Assembly (NCBI GenBank): GCA_023417515.1
Contig: JAEZFL010000030.1
Span: 1 to 15,605, forward strand
From: Pseudomonadota bacterium
GTDB lineage: Bacteria > Pseudomonadota > Alphaproteobacteria > Sphingomonadales > Sphingomonadaceae
Direction of reading: 5' to 3'
DNA: 15,605 nt
In this document: in pieces, positions 1 to 6,277 of the stretch
How positions within the stretch are numbered: position 1 is the first letter of the stretch
Layout: every line of letters starts with the position of its first letter
Program-made: the position numbers and the translations under genes
The notes under the pieces: generated by a model
What the model was told of the DNA's origin: nothing
What the model saw: the letters and a program-made list of their open reading frames with translations, nothing else
Database searches by the model: none

Positions 1-1
1 G

Positions 2-1450
2 ATCGAGGAGAGCCGCACCAGGGGCCAGCCCATCCTGGTCGGCACCACCAGCATCGAGAAGTCGGAGCTGATCGCGGGCCTGCTCAAGCGGAAGAAGATC
101 CCGCACCAGGTGCTCAACGCCCGCTACCACGAGCATGAGGCGCATATCGTGGCGCAGGCGGGCCGGATGGGCGCCGTCACCATCGCCACCAACATGGCCG
201 GCCGCGGCACCGACATCCAGCTCGGCGGCAATGTCGAGTTCCGCATCCAGGACGAGCTCGGCGACATGGAGCCGGGACCGAAGCGCGAGGCGGCCGAGGA
301 GCGGATCCGCCGCGAGGTCGCCGAGGAGAAGGAGAAGGTGATCGCCGCGGGCGGCCTGTTCGTGCTCGGCACCGAGCGGCACGAGAGCCGGCGCATCGAC
401 AACCAGCTGCGCGGCCGCTCAGGCCGTCAGGGCGCCCCCGGCCTGTCGCGCTTCTACCTCAGCCTCGACGACGATCTGCTCCGCATCTTCGGCCCGCAGA
501 CGATGTTCGCGCGCCTGATGAACAAGAATCTGGAGGATGGCGAGGCGATCGTCTCGCCCTGGATCTCCAAGGCGATCGAGACCGCCCAGAAGAAGGTCGA
601 GGCGCGCAACTACGATATCCGCAAGCAGGTCGTCGAATATGACGACGTCATGAACGACCAGCGCAAGGTCATCTACGAGCAGCGCGCGGACATCATGGAC
701 GCCGAGACGATCGGCGACGTCGTCGAGGACATGCGCGCCGAGACCGTCAACGCGATCATCGGCGAGGCGATTCCGCCCAACACCTATCCCGAGCAGTGGG
801 ACCTCGAGCTGCTCAAGAAGCGCACCAAGGACGTGTTCGGGCTCGAGCCGCCCTATGACGAGTGGATCAAGGAGGAAGCGGTCGATCCCGAAATGTTCGT
901 CGAGCGGCTCCAGAAGCTCGCCGACGAGCAGATGGCCGAAAAGGCCCGCGACATCCCGCCGGAGAACTGGATTCAGATCGAGAAGAGCTTCATGCTCCAG
1001 TTCCTCGATCATCACTGGAAGGAGCATCTGTCGATGCTCGACGCGCTGCGCCAGGTCGTTCACCTGCGCGCCTACGCCCAGCGCAAGCCGATCGACGAAT
1101 ATAAGCATGAGGCATTCGCGATGTTCGAGCGCATGCTGACCCTGATCCGCGAGGACGTCACCGCCTCGCTGGCCCAGGCGGAGTTCCGAATGGATCCGGC
1201 GCCGCTGCCCGACCTGCCGGATTTCCTCACCCAGCATATCGACCCGTTCAGTGGCGAGGACGACACGTTCGACATCGACGCCGGCACCGGCGCGATCCTG
1301 TCGCAGCTGCCACCGCTCCAGGCGGCCGAGCCGGCGCTGACCCCGGCCCCCGCGGGCGCCGAGGGCGACGTGCTTCCGGTCAGCCGCAACGCGCCGTGCC
1401 CGTGCGGCTCCGGCAAGAAGTACAAGCACTGCCACGGGGCGCTGGTTTGA
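2..1450 (+). CDS. secA: Preprotein translocase ATPase SecA, C-terminal part
   Basis: SecA is the ATPase motor that drives unfolded preproteins through SecYEG at the inner membrane. The window opens inside the gene; the frame is open from base 2, giving about 482 residues, roughly the C-terminal half of a ~900-residue protein. The visible part starts in the second nucleotide-binding fold (VGTTSIEKSE, then NMAGRGTDIQLGGN and the arginine-rich LRGRSGRQGAPG motif of helicase type). The helical scaffold and wing regions follow (YDDVMNDQRKVIYEQR; LDHHWKEHLSMLDALRQ). A variable acidic/proline linker leads to the C-terminal zinc-binding, SecB-contacting tail CPCGSGKKYKHCHG with its Cys-x-Cys...Cys-His ligands. 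The tail is intact, so the 3' end is complete. It is convergent with the hemerythrin gene 36 bp downstream. A GTG at 110 is an internal Val, not the start. Identification is certain. Confidence 0.98.
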   Translation: MEESRTRGQPILVGTTSIEKSELIAGLLKRKKIPHQVLNARYHEHEAHIVAQAGRMGAVTIATNMAGRGTDIQLGGNVEFRIQDELGDMEPGPKREAAEERIRREVAEEKEKVIAAGGLFVLGTERHESRRIDNQLRGRSGRQGAPGLSRFYLSLDDDLLRIFGPQTMFARLMNKNLEDGEAIVSPWISKAIETAQKKVEARNYDIRKQVVEYDDVMNDQRKVIYEQRADIMDAETIGDVVEDMRAETVNAIIGEAIPPNTYPEQWDLELLKKRTKDVFGLEPPYDEWIKEEAVDPEMFVERLQKLADEQMAEKARDIPPENWIQIEKSFMLQFLDHHWKEHLSMLDALRQVVHLRAYAQRKPIDEYKHEAFAMFERMLTLIREDVTASLAQAEFRMDPAPLPDLPDFLTQHIDPFSGEDDTFDIDAGTGAILSQLPPLQAAEPALTPAPAGAEGDVLPVSRNAPCPCGSGKKYKHCHGALV

Positions 1451-1461
1451 TACCAGCTCCC

Positions 1462-1490
1462 TCTCCCGATTGCGGGGGACCCGGTTTTAC
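1462..1490 (+). terminator. Weak hairpin between convergent secA and hemerythrin genes
   Basis: Bases 1462-1468 (CTCTCCCG without its last pair broken) fold onto 1473-1479 with loop ATTG and one G-T wobble; the short tract TTTT lies at 1485-1488 after CCCGG. It sits in the 36-bp gap between the two stop codons. It could terminate secA transcription in the + direction. The arms also resemble a degraded copy of the CCCCTCCC/GGGAGGGG repeat seen at 13196 and 15519. The U-tract is short and offset, so function as a terminator is uncertain. Confidence 0.35.
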
Positions 1491-2122
1491 GCCAGCTTGA
1501 GGCCTTCCTTGTTCATCGCCATGGTGAGCTTCTTGTTCTGCTCCTCGCTCAGTGCGCTGCGCAGGCGCGGGAAGACATTGTCCTCCTCGTTGCGAATATG
1601 GCCTTCGAGCAGGGCGCGGAAGTCGCGCACCCGGGCGAGGAATTCCGGCCCGTCCTTGGCCATGTTCTCGAGCTCGTAGATATAGGTCTTGATGTAGCCG
1701 TGCTCGCCGTTGAGGTCGTCGGCGTCATGCGCCTCGTTGGCCTCGCGGAGCGCCGGATAGATGACGTTCTCCTCCTGGAGCGCGTGCTTGCTGAGCGCAT
1801 ATTTGATCTTCATGATCAGGTGCGAGCGCGAGGTCGTCTGGTTGTCGGCGGTCGCCTCGAGCTGGTCGAACAGCGTCAAAGTCGCCTTGTGCTCGGCCTT
1901 TAACGCCTCGTCCCAATTGCCGGCCATGAAGGTCGGCGACTGCATCATCATCTTGCGGCCCATGTTCGCCGCCAGGCCGACCGCGGCGCCGGCCACGGCC
2001 GCGCCGACGAGCGCGCCGGTCTGGCCGCCGAACGAGAAGGCGCTCTTGTGCTTGAAACGGCCCTGGCTGTCGCGGGGCGGGGTGTCGGTGCGGTTGTTGC
2101 TGCTACGCGTCGTGGTCGCCAC
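1487..2122 (-). CDS. Hemerythrin HHE-domain protein with glycine-rich membrane-like segment
   Basis: A 211-residue protein with a hemerythrin/HHE cation-binding fold in its C-terminal two thirds, expected to hold a non-haem di-iron centre. Ligand-type residues visible: H78 (AEHK), H113 with E117 (HALQEENVIYP), H141 (GEHG), H175 with E179 (GHIRNEEDNVFP). Before it lie a polar N-terminus and a Gly/Ala stretch at about residues 36-54 (GALVGAAVAGAAVGLAANMG) that could be a membrane or glycine-zipper segment. I chose the GTG at 2122 because GGAGG sits 8 bases ahead of it. An ATG at 2137 and a TTG at 2182 are in frame but lack a good site, and the TTG would lie inside the proposed promoter. Role in oxygen, NO or iron handling under stress is inference from the family; the exact ligand is unknown. 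Divergent from the ADH gene. Confidence 0.88.
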   Translation of the reverse strand: MATTTRSSNNRTDTPPRDSQGRFKHKSAFSFGGQTGALVGAAVAGAAVGLAANMGRKMMMQSPTFMAGNWDEALKAEHKATLTLFDQLEATADNQTTSRSHLIMKIKYALSKHALQEENVIYPALREANEAHDADDLNGEHGYIKTYIYELENMAKDGPEFLARVRDFRALLEGHIRNEEDNVFPRLRSALSEEQNKKLTMAMNKEGLKLA

Positions 2123-2162
2123 TTTCGGATCCTCCATCTGGGGCAGGAAATTCGGGCGATTC

Positions 2163-2188
2163 AACCCGCGGGCGCGGGCCAATGTTCC
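2163..2188 (-). promoter_or_regulatory. EcfG-like general stress promoter for the hemerythrin gene
   Basis: Read on the minus strand, GGAAC (2188-2184) is followed by exactly 17 bases and GGTT (2166-2163). The alphaproteobacterial EcfG (sigma of the general stress response) consensus is GGAAC-N16/17-CGTT, so only one base of the -10 differs. A start of transcription about 6-8 bases further on would leave a ~35-base leader with GGAGG ahead of the GTG at 2122. Assignment is by pattern only. Confidence 0.5.
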
Positions 2189-2298
2189 GGACGCGAACGG
2201 ACCGGGACGGGTCGGCCTCGTGACTAATCTGCTTTAGTTTCCGTATCTTGCATCGACGAAGCGTTCTTTGGCCGCGCCCGGACGAAGCCTGTTTGCGA

Positions 2299-2323
2299 TG
2301 AACTTTCGCCGGCGCTGCTGGTT
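2299..2323 (+). promoter_or_regulatory. Possible EcfG-like promoter for the ADH operon
   Basis: TGAAC (2299-2303), 16 bases, then GGTT (2320-2323). This differs from the EcfG consensus GGAAC-N16/17-CGTT at one base in each box. It lies 41 bases before the ADH start, mirroring the spacing of the candidate on the other strand. Weaker than that site, and supported mainly by the symmetry. Confidence 0.3.
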
Positions 2324-2364
2324 CAGTTCGGCAAGGGTCCAGCACACAAATTCGGAGGTCCGGG

Positions 2365-3594
2365 ATGAAGGCGCTCGTCTGGCACGGCAAGGAAGACGTC
2401 CGTTACGAAAGCGTACCCGATCCGGAGATCGAGGACGGCCGCGACGCCATCATCAAGGTGACGAGCTGCGCGATCTGCGGCTCCGATCTTCACCTCTTTC
2501 ACAATTTCATTCCGGGAATGAAGCCCGGCGACGTCCTCGGCCACGAGGCGATCGGCGAGGTCGTCGAGGTCGGCAAGGACAACAAGGCGCTGAAGGCCGG
2601 CGACCGGGTCGTCATTCCTTTCACCATCTTCTGCGGCGATTGCGACCAGTGCCGGCGCGGCAACTATTCGGTGTGCCAGCGCTCAAACCGCAACAAGGAG
2701 ATGGCCGAGAAGGTGTTCGGCCACGCCACCGCCGGCCTGTTCGGCTATACCGCGCTGACCGGCGGCTATGACGGCGGCCAGGCCGAATATCTGCGCGTGC
2801 CGTTCGCCGACACCACGCACCTCAAGGTCAACGACAGCACGTTGACCGACGAGCAGCTGCTTCCGCTCGCCGACGTCTTCCCGACCGGCTGGCAGGCCGC
2901 GGCCCAGTGCGACATCGAGCCGACCGACACCGTCGCCATCTGGGGCGGCGGCGCCGTCGGCCAGTTCGCGGTTCGAAGCGCGATCCTGCTCGGCGCACGC
3001 CAGGTCATCTGCATCGAGCGCGTGCCCGAGAGGCTCGACATGGCCGTCGCCGGCGGAGCGATCGGGATCAATCCGGACACCGAGAGCGTCACCGACCGGC
3101 TGACCGAGCTCACCGGCGGCCTCGGCCCGGACAAGTGCATCGATGCGGTCGGCATGGAGGCGCACGAGACGACGACCTTCGATTCGATGCTCGACCGCGC
3201 CCTCCAGCTCTCGCTGATGGCGACCGACCGCGCGCATGTGCTCCGCGAGATTTTCTACCATATCCGTCCGGCCGGGATCGTCTCGATCCCCGGAGTCTAT
3301 GGCGGCATCATCGACAAGCTCAATTTCGGAATGGCGATGCAGAAGGCGCTGACCTTCAAGATGGGCCAGACCCATGTCGCCCGCTGGCTGCCGCACCTCC
3401 TCCGCCTCGTCGAGGAGGGCAAGATCGACCCCAGCTTCGTCGTCACCCACCAGAAGCCGCTCGAGGACGGGCCCGGCATGTACCGCACGTTCCGCAACAA
3501 GCAGGACGGCTGCATCAAGACCGTCCTCAAGCCCGGCGAAACCCGCAATCAGGAGAAAGCAGATGAACGCAGCGACCTTGTCGGGGCCCAATAA
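2365..3594 (+). CDS. Zinc-dependent alcohol dehydrogenase (formaldehyde dehydrogenase-like MDR)
   Basis: A 409-residue medium-chain dehydrogenase/reductase. The catalytic zinc site is C38 (AICGSD), H60-E61 (GHE) and D170 (ADVFPTGW). The structural zinc lobe has C90, C93, C96 and C104. The Rossmann nucleotide-binding turn is GGGAVG at 194-199, and an acidic E218 at the end of the second strand suggests NAD rather than NADP. The order and the ADVFPTGW motif resemble the glutathione-independent formaldehyde dehydrogenase branch, but the substrate cannot be read from sequence. GGAGG lies 6 bases before the ATG. The last 32 bases overlap the next gene's start, so the two are probably one transcript and translationally coupled. 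The tail beyond about residue 392 is polar and probably not part of the fold. Shares a divergent promoter region with the hemerythrin gene. Confidence 0.93.
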   Translation: MKALVWHGKEDVRYESVPDPEIEDGRDAIIKVTSCAICGSDLHLFHNFIPGMKPGDVLGHEAIGEVVEVGKDNKALKAGDRVVIPFTIFCGDCDQCRRGNYSVCQRSNRNKEMAEKVFGHATAGLFGYTALTGGYDGGQAEYLRVPFADTTHLKVNDSTLTDEQLLPLADVFPTGWQAAAQCDIEPTDTVAIWGGGAVGQFAVRSAILLGARQVICIERVPERLDMAVAGGAIGINPDTESVTDRLTELTGGLGPDKCIDAVGMEAHETTTFDSMLDRALQLSLMATDRAHVLREIFYHIRPAGIVSIPGVYGGIIDKLNFGMAMQKALTFKMGQTHVARWLPHLLRLVEEGKIDPSFVVTHQKPLEDGPGMYRTFRNKQDGCIKTVLKPGETRNQEKADERSDLVGAQ

Positions 3595-4285
3595 CGACCG
3601 CAGCATGACCCCGGCGATGCGGGCGTCGCGCCTGCTCGGCTGGGTCAGCTTCGGGATCGCCGCCGCCGAATTGCTCGCGCCGCGCCGAGTCGCCCGAGCG
3701 GTTGGGATGAACGAGGGCAGCGCGCCGCTTCTGCGTGCCTACGGGGCACGCGAGGCGCTCGCAGGCGTCGGAGCGCACAGCGTCTATCCGGTGCCGGCCT
3801 TGTGGAGCCGAGTCGCCGGCGACCTGCTTGACATCGGCACGGTCGCCGTCGGATCGCGGCAGCAGGATGGCAGCCGCGACCGCAGGGCGTGGATCGCCAT
3901 CGCGGTGCTCGCGGGTGTCACCGCGATCGACGCGATCGTCGCCGCCAAGCTCGCCGCCGAAACCAAGGAAGGGAAGGGCGAGGTCCGCGATTATTCGGAC
4001 CGCTCGGGCTTCCCCGGCGGCGTGGAGGGAGCGCGTGGCGCCGGCATCATGAAGGACGCGTTCGACGGCAAGGCCGGCGGCGCGGCTGCGGGCGACACCA
4101 GCCCGGCAGGCAAGGCGACCAGCGGCCGAACCCAGACCGATCTGACCGGTGCTCCGGCCGAGACACAAAGCGCGGCCCGACCGGCGCTGGGCGACGGCCA
4201 GGGAGGCGTGATCGGAAGCGGCCAGGGCATGCCGAGCGACGCCGAGAAGGCCGTCCCGGAGCCGCCCGCTTACACCCCGGCCTGA
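3563..4285 (+). CDS. Membrane protein with long disordered C-terminal tail
   Basis: A 240-residue protein with no firmly recognised function. Residues about 20-48 (RASRLLGWVSFGIAAAELLAP) form a hydrophobic helix followed by an RR pair; a second weakly hydrophobic stretch lies at 57-97, and a clear membrane helix at 110-130 (WIAIAVLAGVTAIDAIVAA). The N-terminal part resembles the membrane segments attached to 'cyclase/dehydrase' (SRPBCC) and DUF4267-like proteins; this is recollection of pattern, not a search. After the third helix comes a ~105-residue low-complexity Gly/Ala/Pro/charged tail that starts with the distinctive RDYSDRSGFPGG. The start at 3563 is fixed by AGGAG 7 bases upstream and lies inside the ADH gene, 32 bases before its stop, which implies coupling. 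Followed by a strong terminator. Confidence 0.8.
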   Translation: MNAATLSGPNNDRSMTPAMRASRLLGWVSFGIAAAELLAPRRVARAVGMNEGSAPLLRAYGAREALAGVGAHSVYPVPALWSRVAGDLLDIGTVAVGSRQQDGSRDRRAWIAIAVLAGVTAIDAIVAAKLAAETKEGKGEVRDYSDRSGFPGGVEGARGAGIMKDAFDGKAGGAAAGDTSPAGKATSGRTQTDLTGAPAETQSAARPALGDGQGGVIGSGQGMPSDAEKAVPEPPAYTPA

Positions 4286-4300
4286 CCGACGCTTCCTCCT

Positions 4301-4347
4301 GGCGGGACACTGCTTCGATGCAGTGCCCGCCGCGGGGGATGATTTTT
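4301..4347 (+). terminator. Rho-independent-like terminator of the ADH operon
   Basis: Arms GGCGGG-A-CACTGC (4301-4313) and GCAGTGCCCGCC (4320-4331) form 12 base pairs with a one-base bulge and loop TTCGAT. A T5 run follows at 4343-4347, though 11 bases after the stem rather than directly. It lies 15 bases past the stop of the membrane protein gene. Confidence 0.65.
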
Positions 4348-4394
4348 CAGGAGATCGTCCCTAGCCTCCCGCCAGTGCCGCGGCGGGGGAAGTC

Positions 4395-5279
4395 ATGGGG
4401 GCGACGCTGTGTATCGCCGGCAAGGGCCAGGCTGCCGTAGAGGTGGTCGGCGCTTCACGCCGCCTCGCCGATCGGGTCGTCTGTCTGCCGAACGGCGACG
4501 ATGGCGGCACTGACAACTGGCAGCCATCGCTTCTGAAGGCTGCCCGGATCCTCGGGGTCGAAACCGTGACGCTCGATTGGGCGAGGGCTCAGCCCGATCT
4601 TGTGTTCATGTCCGTCGAGTATGACCGGATCATCAAGCCGGCGCTGTTCGCCTCCAAGCGGCTCTACAACGTCCACTTCTCCCTGTTGCCCAAATACCGG
4701 GGCTGCAACACGGCCATCTGGCCGATCCTCAACGGAGAGAGCGAGCACGGCGTGACGCTTCACGAGATCGATACCGGCATCGATACCGGGCCGATCATCG
4801 CGCAACGTGCCTTCGACATCGGCGGCATGACTTCCCGCCAGCTTTACGGCCGCTGCCTGGAGCTCGGCGCGGCGCTGGTCCTCGAATGGCTGCCGAAACT
4901 GATGGGCGGCGATTACGCGGCTACCCCGCAGGATGAAGCGGCGGCCTCGAACTACCCGCGCAAGGCGCTGGATTATGGCCTCATGGAGATTGACCTGTCG
5001 GAGCCTGTCGAGGCGGTCATGCGTCGCATTCGTGCATTCACCTTCCCAGAGTACCAGCGCCCGACCTTCAACGGTCGACCCATCGTCGGAGCGGAGTCTG
5101 AGTTCGGGCGTGTGCCGGTGGATGATCGGGATGGCTCTGCCCGCAGCCTATTGGTTGCCGCCGCAGACGGCGTCATCCGTTTGCACGTCCAGCTCGAATC
5201 GAATGTCGTGAAGGCTGGCTCCCCGGGCCTGATTCGAACAGGCGGCCGTCCGATTAACAGTCGGATGCTCTACCGCTGA
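4395..5279 (+). CDS. Formyltransferase, sugar N-formyltransferase type
   Basis: A 294-residue N10-formyl-tetrahydrofolate-dependent formyltransferase. The catalytic triad of the family is present as N92, H94 and D130 with family spacing (YNVHFSLLPKYRG...IDTGIDTGP). The sequence YRGCNTAIWP and the downstream IRAFTFPEYQRPTFNGR differ from methionyl-tRNA formyltransferase (SLLPxxRGAAPI) and fit enzymes that formylate amino groups of nucleotide sugars in polysaccharide synthesis. No sugar-biosynthesis partner lies nearby, so the substrate is unknown. GGGGGA lies 4 bases before the ATG, in the 3' arm of a small hairpin (4368-4373/4382-4387). Base composition and codon choice look less GC-biased than the flanking genes, hinting at transfer. 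The last ~20 residues (SPGLIRTGGRPINSRMLYR) are the antisense of tRNA-Asn, so the native C-terminus may be lost or replaced. Confidence 0.88.
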   Translation: MGATLCIAGKGQAAVEVVGASRRLADRVVCLPNGDDGGTDNWQPSLLKAARILGVETVTLDWARAQPDLVFMSVEYDRIIKPALFASKRLYNVHFSLLPKYRGCNTAIWPILNGESEHGVTLHEIDTGIDTGPIIAQRAFDIGGMTSRQLYGRCLELGAALVLEWLPKLMGGDYAATPQDEAAASNYPRKALDYGLMEIDLSEPVEAVMRRIRAFTFPEYQRPTFNGRPIVGAESEFGRVPVDDRDGSARSLLVAAADGVIRLHVQLESNVVKAGSPGLIRTGGRPINSRMLYR

Positions 5280-5290
5280 GCTACCGGGGA
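5216..5290 (-). tRNA. tRNA-Asn (anticodon GTT)
   Basis: A 75-base cloverleaf folds on the minus strand. Acceptor arms TCCCCGG/CCGGGGA, D arm GCTC-AGCGGTA-GAGC, anticodon arm TCCGA-CTGTTAA-TCGGA with anticodon GTT, a five-base variable loop, T arm GCCTG-TTCGAAT-CAGGC, discriminator G and an encoded CCA all fit without mismatch. The 3' 64 bases are overlapped by the convergent formyltransferase reading frame. It lies downstream of nadK on the same strand but appears to have its own promoter. Confidence 0.97.
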
Positions 5291-5306
5291 ACAACAGCGA
5301 GGCGCG

Positions 5307-5336
5307 CCTATAGCAGCGCTTCTTCGGCGGTTGCAA
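5307..5336 (-). promoter_or_regulatory. Sigma-70-like promoter of tRNA-Asn
   Basis: On the minus strand TTGCAA (5336-5331) is separated by 18 bases from TATAGG (5312-5307), which ends 16 bases before the tRNA 5' end. Both boxes are close to consensus in an otherwise very GC-rich region. Assigned by pattern. Confidence 0.5.
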
Positions 5337-5376
5337 GGGGGCGAAAGGCGGGTTTTCCGCACTTTGCCGCCCGCGA

Positions 5377-6135
5377 TCAAACCGCGAACTGCTCCATCGA
5401 GATGCGCTCGTCGAGGGCGTGCTCGGGATCGAACAGCAAGGTCAGCGCGCGCGAGCGGTCGATGGCGACCTCGACGCGGTCGATCTCGCGCACCTCGCGC
5501 TGATCGGCGACCGCCGAGACCGGCCTCTTCTTCGGGTCGAGCACGCGCAGCGACACGCACAAATCGTCGGGGATGATCGCCCCGCGCCAGCGCCGCGGAC
5601 GGAACGGGCTGATCGGGGTGATCGCGAGCAGGGTCGAGTTCAATGGCAGGATCGGCCCGTGCGCGGAGAAATTGTAAGCGGTCGATCCGGCCGGCGTCGA
5701 CACCAGCACGCCGTCGCAGATCAGCTCGTCGATCACGACGCGGCCGTTGACCGACACCTCGATCCAGGCGGTCTGGCGGGTCTCGCGAAGCAGCGACACT
5801 TCGTTGATCGCCGGGCTCACGACGACCTGGCCGTCCACCCGCACCGCCTTCATCTCGAGCGGCGGCACGCAAAAAGCCTTGGCGCGGTCCAGCCGCTCGA
5901 CGAGCGCGTCGATCCGCCAGTCGTTCATCAGGAAGCCGACCGTGCCACGATTCATTCCGAAGACCGGGCACACGCGGCCGCGCTCGAGCATCTCGTGAAG
6001 AGTCTGGAGGATGAAGCCGTCGCCGCCCAGCGCGACGACCAGCTCGGCCTCCTCGATCGGCACAAAATCGTAATGGGCGTGCAGAAGCTGCTCCGCCACC
6101 TGCGCCGCCTCCGCGCTGGAGGCGACCAGCGCCAT
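5377..6135 (-). CDS. nadK: NAD kinase
   Basis: ATP-dependent NAD kinase making NADP in the cytoplasm, about 252 residues as called. Signature elements: ALGGDG near the N-terminus (the GGDG phosphate-binding motif with catalytic Asp), FGMNRGTVGFLMN, SPAINEVSL (NE motif), and DGVLVSTPAGSTAYNFSAHGPI, the diagnostic NAD-binding block. Length is normal for short alphaproteobacterial forms. I prefer the ATG at 6135 because AGGGGGA stands 7 bases ahead. The ATG at 6159 adds eight residues (MARQGDKA) and has no visible ribosome site, but some homologues do carry a few residues before the first strand, so it remains possible. Divergent from the EAL gene and followed by tRNA-Asn. Function is certain; only the start is open. 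Confidence 0.95.
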   Translation of the reverse strand: MALVASSAEAAQVAEQLLHAHYDFVPIEEAELVVALGGDGFILQTLHEMLERGRVCPVFGMNRGTVGFLMNDWRIDALVERLDRAKAFCVPPLEMKAVRVDGQVVVSPAINEVSLLRETRQTAWIEVSVNGRVVIDELICDGVLVSTPAGSTAYNFSAHGPILPLNSTLLAITPISPFRPRRWRGAIIPDDLCVSLRVLDPKKRPVSAVADQREVREIDRVEVAIDRSRALTLLFDPEHALDERISMEQFAV

Positions 6136-6277
6136 GGCTTTGTCCCCCTGCCGAGCCATATCGAGACGTAGCTACGGGCGATTGTGCGGCGCGGCAAGCG
6201 GCTCGTCATGAAACGATTCGGATCGGGACAGCATGGCGAAGGCGATTGGCGGACTTCACGGGGCGGGCTAGACCGGT

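Noticed and set aside
419..1435. A 338-codon frame antisense to secA
   Set aside because: Shadow of the secA codons; the composition is Leu/Arg/Asp-rich low-complexity and no ribosome site is visible.
4395..5279. Methionyl-tRNA formyltransferase (fmt)
   Set aside because: The SLLPxxRGAAPI-type motif and the Fmt C-terminal domain are absent; the later half fits sugar formyltransferases better.
4395..5290. Genomic island with duplicated tRNA-Asn attachment site
   Set aside because: I looked for a second copy of the tRNA 3' end upstream of the formyltransferase (4286-4394) and found none, and there is no integrase. Transfer remains only a suspicion.
5337..5376. Terminator after nadK
   Set aside because: Short inverted segments (GCGG...CCGC) with a TTT exist, but the stem is only four to five pairs, too weak to list.
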